This document shows positions 56,026 through 64,000 of a DNA stretch of 64,000 nucleotides, one piece after another. The position numbers and the translations under genes are program-made. Under the pieces are notes generated by a model. The model saw nothing but the letters and a program-made list of their open reading frames with translations. It had not been told where the DNA came from and made no database searches. Source of the DNA: Streptomyces sp. NBC_01267 (GTDB lineage Bacteria; Actinomycetota; Actinomycetes; Streptomycetales; Streptomycetaceae); the NCBI RefSeq assembly GCF_036241575.1, contig NZ_CP108455.1, forward strand, positions 6,989,001-7,053,000, written 5' to 3'. How positions within the stretch are numbered: position 1 is the stretch's first letter; each line of letters starts with the position of its first letter.

Positions 56026-58089
56026 TCAAGGACCCACGGGGGAGGGCCTGCGGCTCCTCGGCATGCCGACGGCGAGATCCTCGGCGAGCAGCCGCTTCGC
56101 GATGGCGTCGACCGCGGCCCGGAGTTCGGCGCTGCGCGGCCTGCCCTTGTCCTCCTCCAGGCGGGTGTTCAGCCACCGCGACCAGGCGGACGTGATGGCT
56201 TCGGCCTCCCGGTGGCCCGCGGCGGTGTGCGAGAAGAGGTTGCCGTCGCGGGTCAGATAGCCCTCGTCGACCATCCGGTCGAAGACCGGCACCAGCACCT
56301 CGGGAGGCAGCCGGTACCGGGTGGCGGTCACGCCGATACTGGCGTGTCCGACGAGCCGGGTGAGCAGTTCCACCTGCATCACCGCCCAGGCACCCGCGAC
56401 GTCCAGGCGAGTGTCGGAGTCCGCGACGATCCGGCGCGCGGTGTCCGGCCCCTGGCCGTGCAGGATCTTCGCGACGGAGAGTTCCAGGACCTTCGCCGAG
56501 TCCCCGGACGCCGGGGCCGCGAAGCCCTCACCCATGTCGGTGGAGCCGACGCGCGCGGAGTCGCGGAGCTTCACCTGCTTCAGGAACAGTGCCACCACGA
56601 AACCGATCAGCGCGACGGGCACGGTCCACAGGAAGACGGTGTGGATGGTGTGCGAGTAGGCCTGCACGATGGGGTCGACGGCGGAATCGGGCAGCCTGTG
56701 CAGCGACATGGGGTCCTGGGCCGCCCGGGACACCCGGACCGGGGCGATCCCGGATGCCCGGCTGGCCTCGGCGATGGCCGAAGTGAGCTTCGGCTTCAGG
56801 GTGTTGGCGTAGATCGTGCCGAACACGGCGGTACCGAAGGCGCTGCCGAGCGTACGGAAGAACGTCACGCCCGAGGTGGCGGTGCCCAGATCGGCGTAGT
56901 CGACCGTGTTCTGCACGGCGATGGTCAGCACCTGCATGCAGAGCCCGATGCCGAGGCCGAGCACGAACATGTACAGCGACTCACGCCAGAGGCCCGCGGT
57001 GGGTCCCATCCGGGACATCAGGAACAGTCCGGCCGCCATCACCAGCGCGCCGACGATGGGGAAGATCCGGTAGTTGCCGGTCTTGCTGACGACGTTGCCG
57101 CTGAACACCGAGGCGATCAGCAGCCCGACGACCATCGGCAGGGTCCGCACGCCGGAGACCGTTGCCGAGACCCCGTCGACGTACTGCAGATAGGTCGGCA
57201 GGAAGGTCATCGCCCCGAGCATCGCGAAGCCGACGATGAAGCTGAGGATCGAGCAGACCGTGAACACCGGATTCGCGAACAGCCGCATGGGCAGCATCGG
57301 TTCGGCGGCCCGGGTCTCGACGACGCAGAACAGCGCCAGCGCGATCAGCCCGCCCGCGAACAGTCCGATGATGGGTCCCGAGCCCCACGCGTACTGGTTG
57401 CCGCCCCAACTGGTGGCGAGGATCAGGGCGCTCGCCCCGACCGCCACCAGGGCGATGCCCAGGTAGTCGATGACGGGTCTGCCGACCGATCTGACGGCGG
57501 GGATGTTACGGGCCGCCGCGATGACCACGAGGATCGCGATCGGCACATTGACGTAGAACGCCCAGCGCCAGGTCAGATTGTCCGTGAACACCCCGCCGAG
57601 CAGCGGTCCGATCACCGTGGACACCCCGAACACCGCACCGATCGCACCCTGGTACTTGCCGCGTTCGCGCAGCGGGATGACGTCCGCGATCAGCGCCATC
57701 GAGGTCACCATCAGACCGCCCGCGCCGATGCCCTGCACGGCGCGCCAGGTGATCAGCAGGGTCATGTCCGTCGCCAGGCCGCAGAGGAACGATCCGGTGA
57801 TGAAGATGATCGCCGAGACCTGGAAGACCAGCTTGCGGCCGAAGAGGTCACCGAACTTGCCGACCAGGACGGTGGCGACCGTCTCGGCGAGCAGATACGC
57901 GGTGACCACCCAGGACATGTGCGCGGCCCCGCCCAGATCGGACACGATCGTCGGCAGCGCCGTACCGACGATCGTCTGGTCGAGGGCGGCCAGCAGCACA
58001 CCGAGCATGATCGTGCCGAACACGATGTTCCGCTGCCGGACGTCGAGCACGGGCGGCGCGGAGGGCGTGGTGCTGCTGGCAGTCGTCAC
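56026..58089 (-). CDS. DHA2-family MFS exporter with C-terminal winged-helix-like extension
   Basis: The 687-residue protein has about 14 transmembrane helices in residues ~20-500. Drug:H+ antiporter-2 (EmrB/QacA) signatures are LAALDQTIVGTALPTI (motif D1), VGKFGDLFGRK (motif A) and GAVFGVSTVIGPLLGGVFTD (motif C). After the last helix come about 180 extra residues of soluble sequence. These include LELSVAKILHGQGPDTARRI, QVELLTRLVGHASIGVTATRYRLP, VLVPVFDRMVDEGYLTRDGNLFSHTAAGHREAEAI and an acidic tail, which look like a MarR/winged-helix fold. Such a regulatory or dimerisation tail is uncommon on exporters. A 28-bp palindrome lies 43 bp before the start. Confidence 0.88.
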   Translation of the reverse strand: MTTASSTTPSAPPVLDVRQRNIVFGTIMLGVLLAALDQTIVGTALPTIVSDLGGAAHMSWVVTAYLLAETVATVLVGKFGDLFGRKLVFQVSAIIFITGSFLCGLATDMTLLITWRAVQGIGAGGLMVTSMALIADVIPLRERGKYQGAIGAVFGVSTVIGPLLGGVFTDNLTWRWAFYVNVPIAILVVIAAARNIPAVRSVGRPVIDYLGIALVAVGASALILATSWGGNQYAWGSGPIIGLFAGGLIALALFCVVETRAAEPMLPMRLFANPVFTVCSILSFIVGFAMLGAMTFLPTYLQYVDGVSATVSGVRTLPMVVGLLIASVFSGNVVSKTGNYRIFPIVGALVMAAGLFLMSRMGPTAGLWRESLYMFVLGLGIGLCMQVLTIAVQNTVDYADLGTATSGVTFFRTLGSAFGTAVFGTIYANTLKPKLTSAIAEASRASGIAPVRVSRAAQDPMSLHRLPDSAVDPIVQAYSHTIHTVFLWTVPVALIGFVVALFLKQVKLRDSARVGSTDMGEGFAAPASGDSAKVLELSVAKILHGQGPDTARRIVADSDTRLDVAGAWAVMQVELLTRLVGHASIGVTATRYRLPPEVLVPVFDRMVDEGYLTRDGNLFSHTAAGHREAEAITSAWSRWLNTRLEEDKGRPRSAELRAAVDAIAKRLLAEDLAVGMPRSRRPSPVGP

Positions 58090-58132
58090 AGTCGCACCCT
58101 CACACCCGATTGGCCCCGGCGCATGCGCTGTG

Positions 58133-58160
58133 GCCCGGACCGGTGATCACCGGTCCGGGC
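58133..58160. promoter_or_regulatory. 28-bp perfect palindrome upstream of the MFS exporter
   Basis: The 28 bases at 58133-58160 are perfectly self-complementary: the half-site GCCCGGACCGGTGA is followed directly by its reverse complement with no spacer. It lies 43 bp upstream of the exporter start. It could be an operator, or, if transcribed from the upstream SCP2 gene, a terminator. Confidence 0.6.
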
Positions 58161-58164
58161 GCGT

Positions 58165-58320
58165 TCAGCCGGGGCGGACCTGCTCGGTGCTGTCGAGCCC
58201 GGCGGTCGCCGACGTACGCAGGGAGGCGGCGAGCCGCAGGCCCTCCCCCCCCGTTTCCAGGAGGCGCAGGATCGGGTCGCTGCGCAGCGGGGCCGGCTGA
58301 CGGGGGCTCCAGGCCGACAT
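58165..58320 (-). CDS. Small hypothetical ORF
   Basis: A 51-codon open frame (ATG at 58320) encodes a basic/Leu-rich peptide beginning MSAWSPRQPAPLRSDP and ending STEQVRPG. Upstream GGCGAG is only a weak ribosome site. It lies between the SCP2 and MFS genes on the same strand, next to a run of C bases. It may be a small protein or chance. Confidence 0.3.
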   Translation of the reverse strand: MSAWSPRQPAPLRSDPILRLLETGGEGLRLAASLRTSATAGLDSTEQVRPG

Positions 58321-58353
58321 CTCGCCGGAATCCCGGTCGTGGGCGGCAGCCCC

Positions 58354-58815
58354 TCAGGCCTTGGGGATGTCGAAGTACCGGGTGAGCCTGGAGGCCAGCC
58401 CCAGATCGCCCGCGATCTTCACCTTGCGCAGCACGAACAGCGTCACCGGGCCGGCGTTGCCCGAGACCAGCCTGAGGAAGTCGGCGTCGCCCATGACGAG
58501 GGTGAGGCGCGGCTCGCCCGCCGAGCGTCCCTCGGTGACGGTGCAGTTCCCGTCCGCGATGGCGGTCTCGTACACCACGTCGCTCCCTCCGGTGATCTTC
58601 CAGCGGATCACCGCCGCCAGGGATCCGGCGTTCTCCGGGCGGAACTGCCGCTCCACGCGTCCGAAGACCTCGGCGAGTACGCGGTGGCGCAGGTCGCCGC
58701 GCGCGATCTCGCCGAGCTCCTTCGTGGACAGCCCCTTGATGATCTTCGCGAATTCCTGCGGGGAGACGGACGCGAAGTCCAGTTCCGCAAGTCTCTCGCT
58801 GATGCTGTCTGCCAC
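58354..58815 (-). CDS. SCP2 sterol/lipid-binding domain protein
   Basis: The GTG at 58815 (GGGAAG upstream) gives 153 residues. A helical N-terminus (SISERLAELDFASVSPQEFA) leads to an SCP2-like domain. Its central beta-alpha pattern includes AVIRWKITGGSDVVYETAI, EPRLTLVMGDADFLRLVSGN, and KIAGDLGLASRLTRYFDIPKA, with the conserved KI.GD element. SCP2 proteins bind lipids or sterols in a hydrophobic tunnel. The gene is divergent in control but on the same strand as PucR, with a nested palindrome upstream. Confidence 0.88.
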   Translation of the reverse strand: MADSISERLAELDFASVSPQEFAKIIKGLSTKELGEIARGDLRHRVLAEVFGRVERQFRPENAGSLAAVIRWKITGGSDVVYETAIADGNCTVTEGRSAGEPRLTLVMGDADFLRLVSGNAGPVTLFVLRKVKIAGDLGLASRLTRYFDIPKA

Positions 58816-58828
58816 GAACGCTTCCCTA

Positions 58829-58855
58829 CTCACAAGTAAACTTACTGGGAGTGAG
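58829..58855. promoter_or_regulatory. Nested palindrome upstream of the SCP2 gene
   Basis: The inner repeat AGTAA-AC-TTACT (58835-58846) lies within outer arms CTCAC (58829-58833) and GTGAG (58851-58855). It is AT-rich for this genome and lies 14 bp from the SCP2 start codon. A binding site for a regulator (the adjacent PucR is a candidate) or part of the core promoter is likely. Confidence 0.5.
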
Positions 58856-58921
58856 GCTAGGGCGCATGGGGGCCATGGGCAAGGCGGGTGCGTTCCCCGG
58901 CCGGGCCGCCCGGGTGTCCGG

Positions 58922-60124
58922 TCAGTTCCGGCGCGCCTCCAGCTGTATCGCGCGCAGCACGATCTCGGTCGCGAACCGCCACTCGGGGTCGGCGAGCTGC
59001 TCGCCGAAGATGGTGTCCAGGGTCCGCATCCGGTAGCGGACGGTCTGCGCGTGCACCCCCAGCGCCTCGCCCATCTGGGCGGCTGTGCCACGTGTCGCGA
59101 GCCAGGCGTGCAGGGTCTCGGTCAGCCGGTCGCGGCGGTTCGCGGTGAGTTCGGCGACGGGCGCCAGTTCGCGCCGGGCCAGCTGCCGGAGCAGTGGGGG
59201 GTCGGAGAGGAGCCAGAGCGTGACCATGTGGTCCTCGCAGCGGGTCGTCGGGTTGTCCTCGACGATGCCGGTGTCGACCAGGTCGAGGATCTGCCGCGCC
59301 CAGCGGAGCGAGTCGGAGGCGTTCACCAGGGGGACGGACAGGCCGATCGCCGTACGGGCGCCGGGCAGAGCGGCGTCCAGCATGAGCTGTCTTCGCTCGT
59401 CGAAAGGGCCGGGGACGAGTAGGTGCGGCTGCGGTTCGGCGAGATCGGCGAGGACGTCGTCGCCCAGGGCGGCCGACGGCGCGCCGACGGGCGTACGGAG
59501 CGCGACCAGCGTGACCTGCTCGGGTAACTCCCAGCCGGTCTGCTCGGAGAGTTCCGCGATGGCGGTACGGGGCACGGGTGACCCGGCGAGTATCAGGTGC
59601 AGCAGTCGGCGGCGGAGCGTGTCCTTGTGGTTCCCGTCGGCGGTCTTCACCTCCAAGTAGCCCTCACGCGACAGTGATTCGAGTTCGTCGACGTAGGTGA
59701 AGAGGGCGTCGGCGAAGGTCAGCATGAGGGTGGGGGAGAGGTTGTAGCGCCGGCCCACCGTCTTGGCCCGCCGCAGTGCGATCCGGGCGCCGAGCCGGTA
59801 CGCACCCTGGAGCTGTTCCAGACTCCGGCCCTCGTACGCCTCGAACCTGCCGAACCTGCGGCACATCTCGTCGCGCAGGGTGGAAGGGGCGTCGGGCTCG
59901 GCGACCTGGTCGACGAAGACGGAGATGCTCTGCTCCACCCCGACGCGGATTCCCTGGCCGTACGGCCCGTCGAGCAGCCGTGCGTACTCCGGGTACGCGC
60001 GGGTGATCTCCAGGCCGATCTCCTTGATCAGGGTCGGAAGTTCGGGACGGATGACCGCCGCGAACTCCTGTGGCAGCGGTCCCAGTGGTTCTCCGATGTC
60101 CGAGGGTCGTGCAACTCCCGGCAT
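58922..60124 (-). CDS. PucR-family transcriptional regulator
   Basis: The 400-residue protein has an N-terminal helical sensor-like region (FAAVIRPELPTLIKEIGLEITRAYPEY), a GGDEF-like middle (LVALRTPVGAPSAALGDDVLADL), and the C-terminal PucR HTH_30 helix-turn-helix. The HTH reads RLTETLHAWLATRGTAAQMG then EALGVHAQTVRYRMRTLDTIFG. PucR/CdaR-type regulators respond to metabolites such as purines or sugar acids. Its neighbours are the SCP2 protein and three secreted proteins; it could regulate them. A 12-bp perfect hairpin precedes its start. Confidence 0.92.
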   Translation of the reverse strand: MPGVARPSDIGEPLGPLPQEFAAVIRPELPTLIKEIGLEITRAYPEYARLLDGPYGQGIRVGVEQSISVFVDQVAEPDAPSTLRDEMCRRFGRFEAYEGRSLEQLQGAYRLGARIALRRAKTVGRRYNLSPTLMLTFADALFTYVDELESLSREGYLEVKTADGNHKDTLRRRLLHLILAGSPVPRTAIAELSEQTGWELPEQVTLVALRTPVGAPSAALGDDVLADLAEPQPHLLVPGPFDERRQLMLDAALPGARTAIGLSVPLVNASDSLRWARQILDLVDTGIVEDNPTTRCEDHMVTLWLLSDPPLLRQLARRELAPVAELTANRRDRLTETLHAWLATRGTAAQMGEALGVHAQTVRYRMRTLDTIFGEQLADPEWRFATEIVLRAIQLEARRN

Positions 60125-60161
60125 TCCTCTACCCCTTGCTCTCCGGCGCCCAGTGGGGGGT

Positions 60162-60189
60162 GGCCTGCGGGAGAGCGCTCCCGCAGGCC
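60162..60189. promoter_or_regulatory. Perfect hairpin upstream of pucR
   Basis: Arms GGCCTGCGGGAG (60162-60173) and CTCCCGCAGGCC (60178-60189) surround a 4-nt loop, 38 bp before the PucR start. It could be an operator palindrome or a leader-RNA hairpin. Confidence 0.55.
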
Positions 60190-60428
60190 GTCAGGTGCGA
60201 ACCGATTCGGGCTGCTGAACATAGTCCACGGCAGGGGGTGCTGGACACAGCTATGACAGGGAGTCATGCAGGGGGCATGTATTCGGCCACGCCGGGACCG
60301 TCCCGGCGCCGCTCACGGGCGGATCCGGAAATGCTCACTTCCGGACAAGGGAAATCCGCCGATTGCGCACCCTGGCACAGGAAATGGAGAGGGCGCCGAT
60401 GCCCTTTGGATTTTCTCGGTACGGGGCA

Positions 60429-60458
60429 TTGCAAACCGACGTTACTCGCTCGTAGCGT
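60429..60458 (+). promoter_or_regulatory. Predicted sigma-70-type promoter of the secreted protein gene
   Basis: The -35-like TTGCAA (60429-60434) and -10-like TAGCGT (60453-60458) are spaced by 18 bp, upstream of the secreted-protein ATG at 60597. This is the best match to HrdB-type promoters in the interval. Confidence 0.4.
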
Positions 60459-60596
60459 CAGCGCCGCACGGTCGGAACGGGCGGTCGTTCGGGGCAAGGC
60501 AGCCTCTTCTCCACCGCGTGAGCCCCTCGGGAGATTCGTTCCCACAGGGCGGAGCTCCCTGTACCGGATCAAGACGCGACGAAGGGAATTCACACC

Positions 60597-61202
60597 ATGC
60601 ACAAGCTTGCACGAAGAGCCGCTGTCGTCACTTTCGCAGTCGGCGCGGCCATCGGCCTGGCGGCGACGTCGGCCTCGGCCACCGCTTCCTCGTACTCGTG
60701 GACGGTCACCCCGTCCGGGAGCTACACCGCGGCTGCCACGGCTCCCACGCTGACCGTGCCGTTCGCCACGCTCGTCTGTGACTCCTCCAGTGTGTCGAGC
60801 GGGACCCTCCAGGCGACCAGCGCCACCGGGGCCGGGATCGGCAACATCAACGCCATCTCGTTCACCAACTGCAACGTGGGCGGCATTCCCTTCACCGTCA
60901 CGATGAAGGCCACCCCCTGGAAGATCAACGCCATCCAGCCGAACGCGTCCAACGCGCAGTGGGTGGACGCCACCGTGAGCACGATCTCGGCCCACATCGC
61001 CGGGACCGGCTGCAACGCGGACTTCACCGGTTCGGTGAAGGGCCACTACGCGAACGACACCGGCAGCCTCGTCATCGACGGAACGGGCAACGGCCTGGTC
61101 GCGTCGAACGCGAGCTGCCTGGGGCTCATCAACAACGGTGACGTCGCCAGCTTCTCCGCGTCGTACCTCGTGAACACGCACCCGTTGATCAAGACCCCGT
61201 AA
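60597..61202 (+). CDS. Secreted protein of unknown function
   Basis: The 201-residue protein has a Sec signal peptide (KLARRAAVVTFAVGAAIGLAATSASA). The mature part is Thr/Ser/Asn-rich and probably all-beta, with four Cys residues that could form two disulfides (TLVCDSSSVSS, FTNCNVGG, AGTGCNADFTG, SNASCLGLI). I do not recognise the family. The ATG has an AAGGGA site. It precedes the DUF6801 protein with a strong terminator between, so they are separate transcripts with a possible shared regulator (PucR). Confidence 0.85.
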   Translation: MHKLARRAAVVTFAVGAAIGLAATSASATASSYSWTVTPSGSYTAAATAPTLTVPFATLVCDSSSVSSGTLQATSATGAGIGNINAISFTNCNVGGIPFTVTMKATPWKINAIQPNASNAQWVDATVSTISAHIAGTGCNADFTGSVKGHYANDTGSLVIDGTGNGLVASNASCLGLINNGDVASFSASYLVNTHPLIKTP

Positions 61203-61221
61203 CGACCGAGCGTGCCGGGTA

Positions 61222-61259
61222 CGGGCCGACGGCTGGCAGGAACTGCCGCCGTCGGCCCG
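61222..61259 (+). terminator. Strong hairpin terminator after the secreted protein
   Basis: A 38-nt structure has outer arms CGGGCCGACGGC (61222-61233) and GCCGTCGGCCCG (61248-61259). Inner arms GGCAG (61235-61239) and CTGCC (61243-61247) stack with a one-base bulge around a GAA loop. It begins 20 nt after the stop. Confidence 0.85.
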
Positions 61260-61363
61260 GACTTCGCTGTTTCCGGGCCCGGAAGGCCCGGTTCGGACGG
61301 CACGCGTGACCAGGCGTCGGAGGGCAGCCTCATCGGACCACAGGAAGAAGGAGCGGGGCCGGG

Positions 61364-62914
61364 ATGAACGTACAGAGACCCGTGACCGGCGGCAGACACT
61401 CCGTACGGCTGACACTTGTCTGCGCAGCCGCCCTGCTCGCCGGGGTGATGTCCGGCCCCGGATCGGCCGCGGACGCCCGGACGGACCCGGACACGCTCGC
61501 GTACACGTGCGGGCTGCCGTCGTCCGGCTCCCTCACCGCCGTGGTGCAGGTCGCGTCGGCGTACCCGGCGTCGGGCACGGTGGGCGAGCCGATGCAACCG
61601 GGTCCGGTGACACTCACCGTGGGCATCTCGCGGTCCGATCTCGACGCGGTGCTTCCCGCGGGCACCACCGCCGTGGTCAGCACGGCCACGCTGTCCGTCG
61701 AGGTCGGGCAGAACGGGCAGTCGGCCGAGGCGCAGTGGGCGAATCTCGTCGCCCCGAGTACACCGCTGCCGTCCGACGGCGACGACATCCACCTCGCCCA
61801 TGTGGGCGAAGTGCCCTCGATCACGGTGGGCGCCCCGGGCGAGGTCGCCCTCACCGCCGGAAAGCTGACGCTGCAACTGCGTTCGGCCACGGCCACCGAC
61901 CCGACCGCCGAACCGTCCGCGGACCCGTCCGGTGCGGCGGCCCCCGAGGCGCTGACGTGCGAACTCGCGGCAGGCCGGACCGGGCACCTGGCGACCGTCC
62001 CGGTGCCCGGCGCGCCGGGCACCCCGTCGCCGGGTGCGTCCGGATCGGGGAACCCCGGTGAACCGGGCGACGGGAAGAGCGTGAAGGGCAGCGACGGCAT
62101 CACCGTGAAACCCCGGACCGCGGACGCCGACCCGGCCAACGCCTGCCCGGTCGAACCGCCCACGGGAAAGCTGGACGCGAGCGACGCACCACAGGCGCCG
62201 GCCGGTGACCCGCTGATCGAGTCCGATGTGCCCGGGGTGCGACCGGGCTGTGCCTACGCGGTCGGGCTGGCCAATGTGCGCAAGCTCAACGGCGCGATGA
62301 TCATCAACGATCCGAAGCGGAAACCCGCGCTCATCAGCGTCCTGGCGAACGCCCATACGGCGAGGCGCCTGCCGACCTCCGCGGGCGGCTACTATCTCCG
62401 TCTCGATTCACTCGGGAATCTGAAGCTGCCGGACGCCGAATCGACGTTCCTGACCTTCGGGTTCGAGCCGGTGTCGGCGAAGGTGGAATTCGAGAACGGG
62501 CCCGTCACCATCTCGACCGGAAACATCGGCATTCTGACCAACGTCGTCTACTTCGCCACGGCCTCCTTCAAGCAGTCGCTGCGTCTGTACGACGTGAAGG
62601 TCAACGGAACGCCTCTGGACGTCGGTAAGAACTGCCGGACGGCCGCACCGTTCAAGGTGGTTCTCAACGGGAAATTCCCCAAATACATGAACGTGCTGTT
62701 CGGCGGACCGATGGAAGGTGAGGTCACCATTCCGCCCTTCTCCGGCTGCGGAACGGCCGACGAGAATCTCGACTCCTTGTTCACCGCGTCGATCTCGGGC
62801 CCCGGGAACCTCGTCTCGCTGAATCAGGGCACGACGTGCATTCCCGAGGACACCTCCACACCTTGTCCGCCGACCATGCCCGAACTGCCGTCCGCCGCAC
62901 CCGAGAAGAACTGA
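61364..62914 (+). CDS. Secreted DUF6801 domain protein
   Basis: The 516-residue exported protein has an N-terminal signal peptide (LTLVCAAALLAGVMSGPGSA). A DUF6801-like beta-sandwich follows at about residues 45-165 (TCGLPSSGSLTAVVQV, EPMQPGPVTLTVGISRSDLDAVLPAG, VGAPGEVALTAGKLTLQL). A Pro/Gly/Ser-rich linker leads to a second beta-rich region with Cys-containing edges (PGCAYAVGLANVRKLNGAM, NCRTAAPFKVVLNGKF, PPFSGCGTADENLD). Function unknown. It sits among secreted proteins near PucR and SCP2 genes, so a role in handling extracellular lipids is possible but unproven. Confidence 0.8.
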   Translation: MNVQRPVTGGRHSVRLTLVCAAALLAGVMSGPGSAADARTDPDTLAYTCGLPSSGSLTAVVQVASAYPASGTVGEPMQPGPVTLTVGISRSDLDAVLPAGTTAVVSTATLSVEVGQNGQSAEAQWANLVAPSTPLPSDGDDIHLAHVGEVPSITVGAPGEVALTAGKLTLQLRSATATDPTAEPSADPSGAAAPEALTCELAAGRTGHLATVPVPGAPGTPSPGASGSGNPGEPGDGKSVKGSDGITVKPRTADADPANACPVEPPTGKLDASDAPQAPAGDPLIESDVPGVRPGCAYAVGLANVRKLNGAMIINDPKRKPALISVLANAHTARRLPTSAGGYYLRLDSLGNLKLPDAESTFLTFGFEPVSAKVEFENGPVTISTGNIGILTNVVYFATASFKQSLRLYDVKVNGTPLDVGKNCRTAAPFKVVLNGKFPKYMNVLFGGPMEGEVTIPPFSGCGTADENLDSLFTASISGPGNLVSLNQGTTCIPEDTSTPCPPTMPELPSAAPEKN

Positions 62915-62941
62915 GCGGCGGAACGGACACCGTCTCCGTAC

Positions 62942-62984
62942 GCCGATGGGGCCGCCCTCCACTTGGGAGGGCGGCCCCATCGGC
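62942..62984. terminator. Bidirectional terminator between secreted-protein genes
   Basis: A perfect 19-bp stem, arms 62942-62960 and 62966-62984, surrounds a 5-nt ACTTG loop. It is located between the convergent DUF6801 gene and the last secreted-protein gene. The arm begins GCCGATGGGGCC. Confidence 0.9.
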
Positions 62985-63002
62985 CGGTGTGCGGGGTGGT
63001 GG

Positions 63003-63944
63003 TTACTTCACCGCCGAGTGCCAGTACTGCGCGAGCACCTTGCCCTCGTCAGGAGCGACCGCGCTGGGGTCGTTGACCGTGGCGACGTAGGTCGAGGCGT
63101 TGTTGAGGACCACGCTGTTGTTGCCGGACGCGGACGGCAGGCCCGTCTTGAGGTTGACCGCCCAGTCGAGCAGCCCCGCACCGCAGCCGTTCGCGCCGGG
63201 CACCGAGTAGGTGGAGTCGCCCTGGTCCGCGCCCACCAGGTTGATCCGGCCCAGCGGGCCGGCCGGGTCGGGGGTGCCGTCACCCGCGAACTGTTCGGCC
63301 CCGGCGGTCGGACGGGTCAGGTTCTGCGGACGCAGCACGATCGGGTTCGAGGCGCTGCCGATGTAGCAGTTGCTGCCCAGGAACGGGTTCTCCAGGTGGA
63401 TGCGCACCGGCAGCGAGACGATCGGTTTGCCCGTCGTCGTGCCTGCCAGCAGCTGGAAGTCGCTCGGTGAGTTGACCGACTGAATGGTGGCGGTGACCTT
63501 GTTCAGGGTGCTGTCGGTGATCTGCTGGCAGATGGAGCTGACGACCGGGATGCCACTGGGACACATCAACCCGAGCAGTCCGCCCGGGAGTTGGGCCGGG
63601 TCGGCGACGAGCGCACCGCCGGCCGGGGAGACCAGGGTCGAGGTGCCGTTGGCATGGGTGACCACACCGAGCTGGAGATCGCTGGCCCCGGTCGGCACGA
63701 CGGAGCTGCCGAGCTTGATGGACCCGCCGGCCGAGTGGGACGAGACGCACAGAGCGGTGTTGTCCTGGCCGTCGGCGGCCAGCATGGTGGGATCGTCCAC
63801 CGGGCAGCGCGTGAACGAGGCCCAGCTCCCGTTCAGTTCGGTGGGGGCGCCGGCCGCGGTGGCCGTGCCCACCGATATGAACGAGGCGAGCGCCGTGCTG
63901 GTGGCGAGCAGCCCCACTCGTACCCGGGTCGAAGCGGATCTCAT
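63003..63944 (-). CDS. Secreted protein of unknown function
   Basis: The 313-residue protein has a Sec signal peptide (RVGLLATSTALASFISVGTATA) and an ATG behind AAAAGGGGAA. The mature protein is beta-rich, with conserved-looking Cys residues in FTRCPVDDPTMLAADGQDNTALCVS, LMCPSGIPVVSSICQQI, GSNCYIGSA and GANGCGAGLLDWAVN. The pattern is that of an exported actinobacterial family with six or more paired cysteines, but I cannot name it. It is convergent with the DUF6801 gene and shares its terminator. The 56 bp after 63944 to the window end hold only its 5' region. Confidence 0.85.
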   Translation of the reverse strand: MRSASTRVRVGLLATSTALASFISVGTATAAGAPTELNGSWASFTRCPVDDPTMLAADGQDNTALCVSSHSAGGSIKLGSSVVPTGASDLQLGVVTHANGTSTLVSPAGGALVADPAQLPGGLLGLMCPSGIPVVSSICQQITDSTLNKVTATIQSVNSPSDFQLLAGTTTGKPIVSLPVRIHLENPFLGSNCYIGSASNPIVLRPQNLTRPTAGAEQFAGDGTPDPAGPLGRINLVGADQGDSTYSVPGANGCGAGLLDWAVNLKTGLPSASGNNSVVLNNASTYVATVNDPSAVAPDEGKVLAQYWHSAVK

Positions 63945-64000
63945 GAGTTCCCCTTTTTTCTACTGGAGCAGCGGTCCGTGCGTGAGCGACGCACGGGGAG

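Larger units (their letters stand above)
60125..60596. other. 472-bp divergent intergenic region
   Basis: This gene-free stretch separates PucR from the first secreted protein. It contains a 12-bp perfect hairpin next to PucR (60162-60189), an inverted repeat ATGAC-AGGGA-GTCAT at 60253-60267, and a predicted promoter (60429-60458). The last 130 bp form the 5' leader of the secreted-protein gene. No ORF with a good ribosome site was found. Confidence 0.7.

Overview
The window is high-GC actinomycete chromosome, almost certainly Streptomyces. The evidence is the strong third-position G/C bias, frequent GTG starts, and several gene sets typical of the genus: a complete conservon (CvnA-B-C-D plus a CYP157C-type P450), a WhiJ-like XRE/DUF397/anti-sigma-like triad, a DUF4135-type RiPP enzyme, and GH, ROK and LacI sugar loci. 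All functional calls come from reading the sequence; no database search was run.

Layout. 0-5.2 kb: two flavin-dependent monooxygenases of the luciferase-like superfamily, a SPW-repeat membrane protein and an orphan CbxX/EccA-type AAA+ ATPase. 5.4-7.1 kb: the WhiJ-like triad. 7.1-13.9 kb: a PadR/membrane-protein pair, a Tat-exported phospholipase C, a cbtB-cbtA cobalt importer operon under a cobalamin riboswitch, a histidine phosphatase and a DUF2127 membrane protein. 14.1-22.8 kb: the most unusual region, a compact candidate RiPP locus. It has a 47-residue Cys/Ser-containing precursor candidate; a LanM-type dehydratase domain (DUF4135) fused to DUF6624 instead of a LanC cyclase and with a substituted catalytic motif; two translationally coupled JmjC/cupin-like proteins (one with an HxD...H iron site, one without); a DUF6065-like protein; and a large STAND ATPase lacking a LuxR DNA-binding domain.

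23.1-28.7 kb: conservon Cvn9/Rar type, with a P450 whose K-helix reads EQTLW instead of ExxR, converging on a class I terpene synthase. 28.9-36.6 kb: FnIII lipoprotein, GH36 alpha-galactosidase, DMT-type and PAP2 membrane proteins, a TetR regulator behind a striking 16-bp-periodic operator array, a double-GNAT acetyltransferase and a YchJ protein. 36.6-40.6 kb: a secreted RNase Sa homologue, then tdh-kbl-lysR (threonine to glycine).

40.7-50.5 kb: a carbohydrate island with a LacI regulator between two matching operators, a secreted beta-helix/F5-8C protein, GH2 beta-galactosidase, a ROK regulator with a pentapeptide-repeat tail, and alditol oxidase. 50.5-58.1 kb: BlaI/M56 pair, TetR, APC permease plus YtcJ-like amidohydrolase, and a DHA2 MFS exporter with a C-terminal winged-helix-like extension. 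58.2-64 kb: SCP2-domain protein, PucR regulator and three secreted proteins, including a DUF6801 protein, separated by strong hairpin terminators.

No tRNA, rRNA, CRISPR array, insertion sequence or prophage was seen. Many long antisense open frames are GC-rich shadows of the real genes and are left out.
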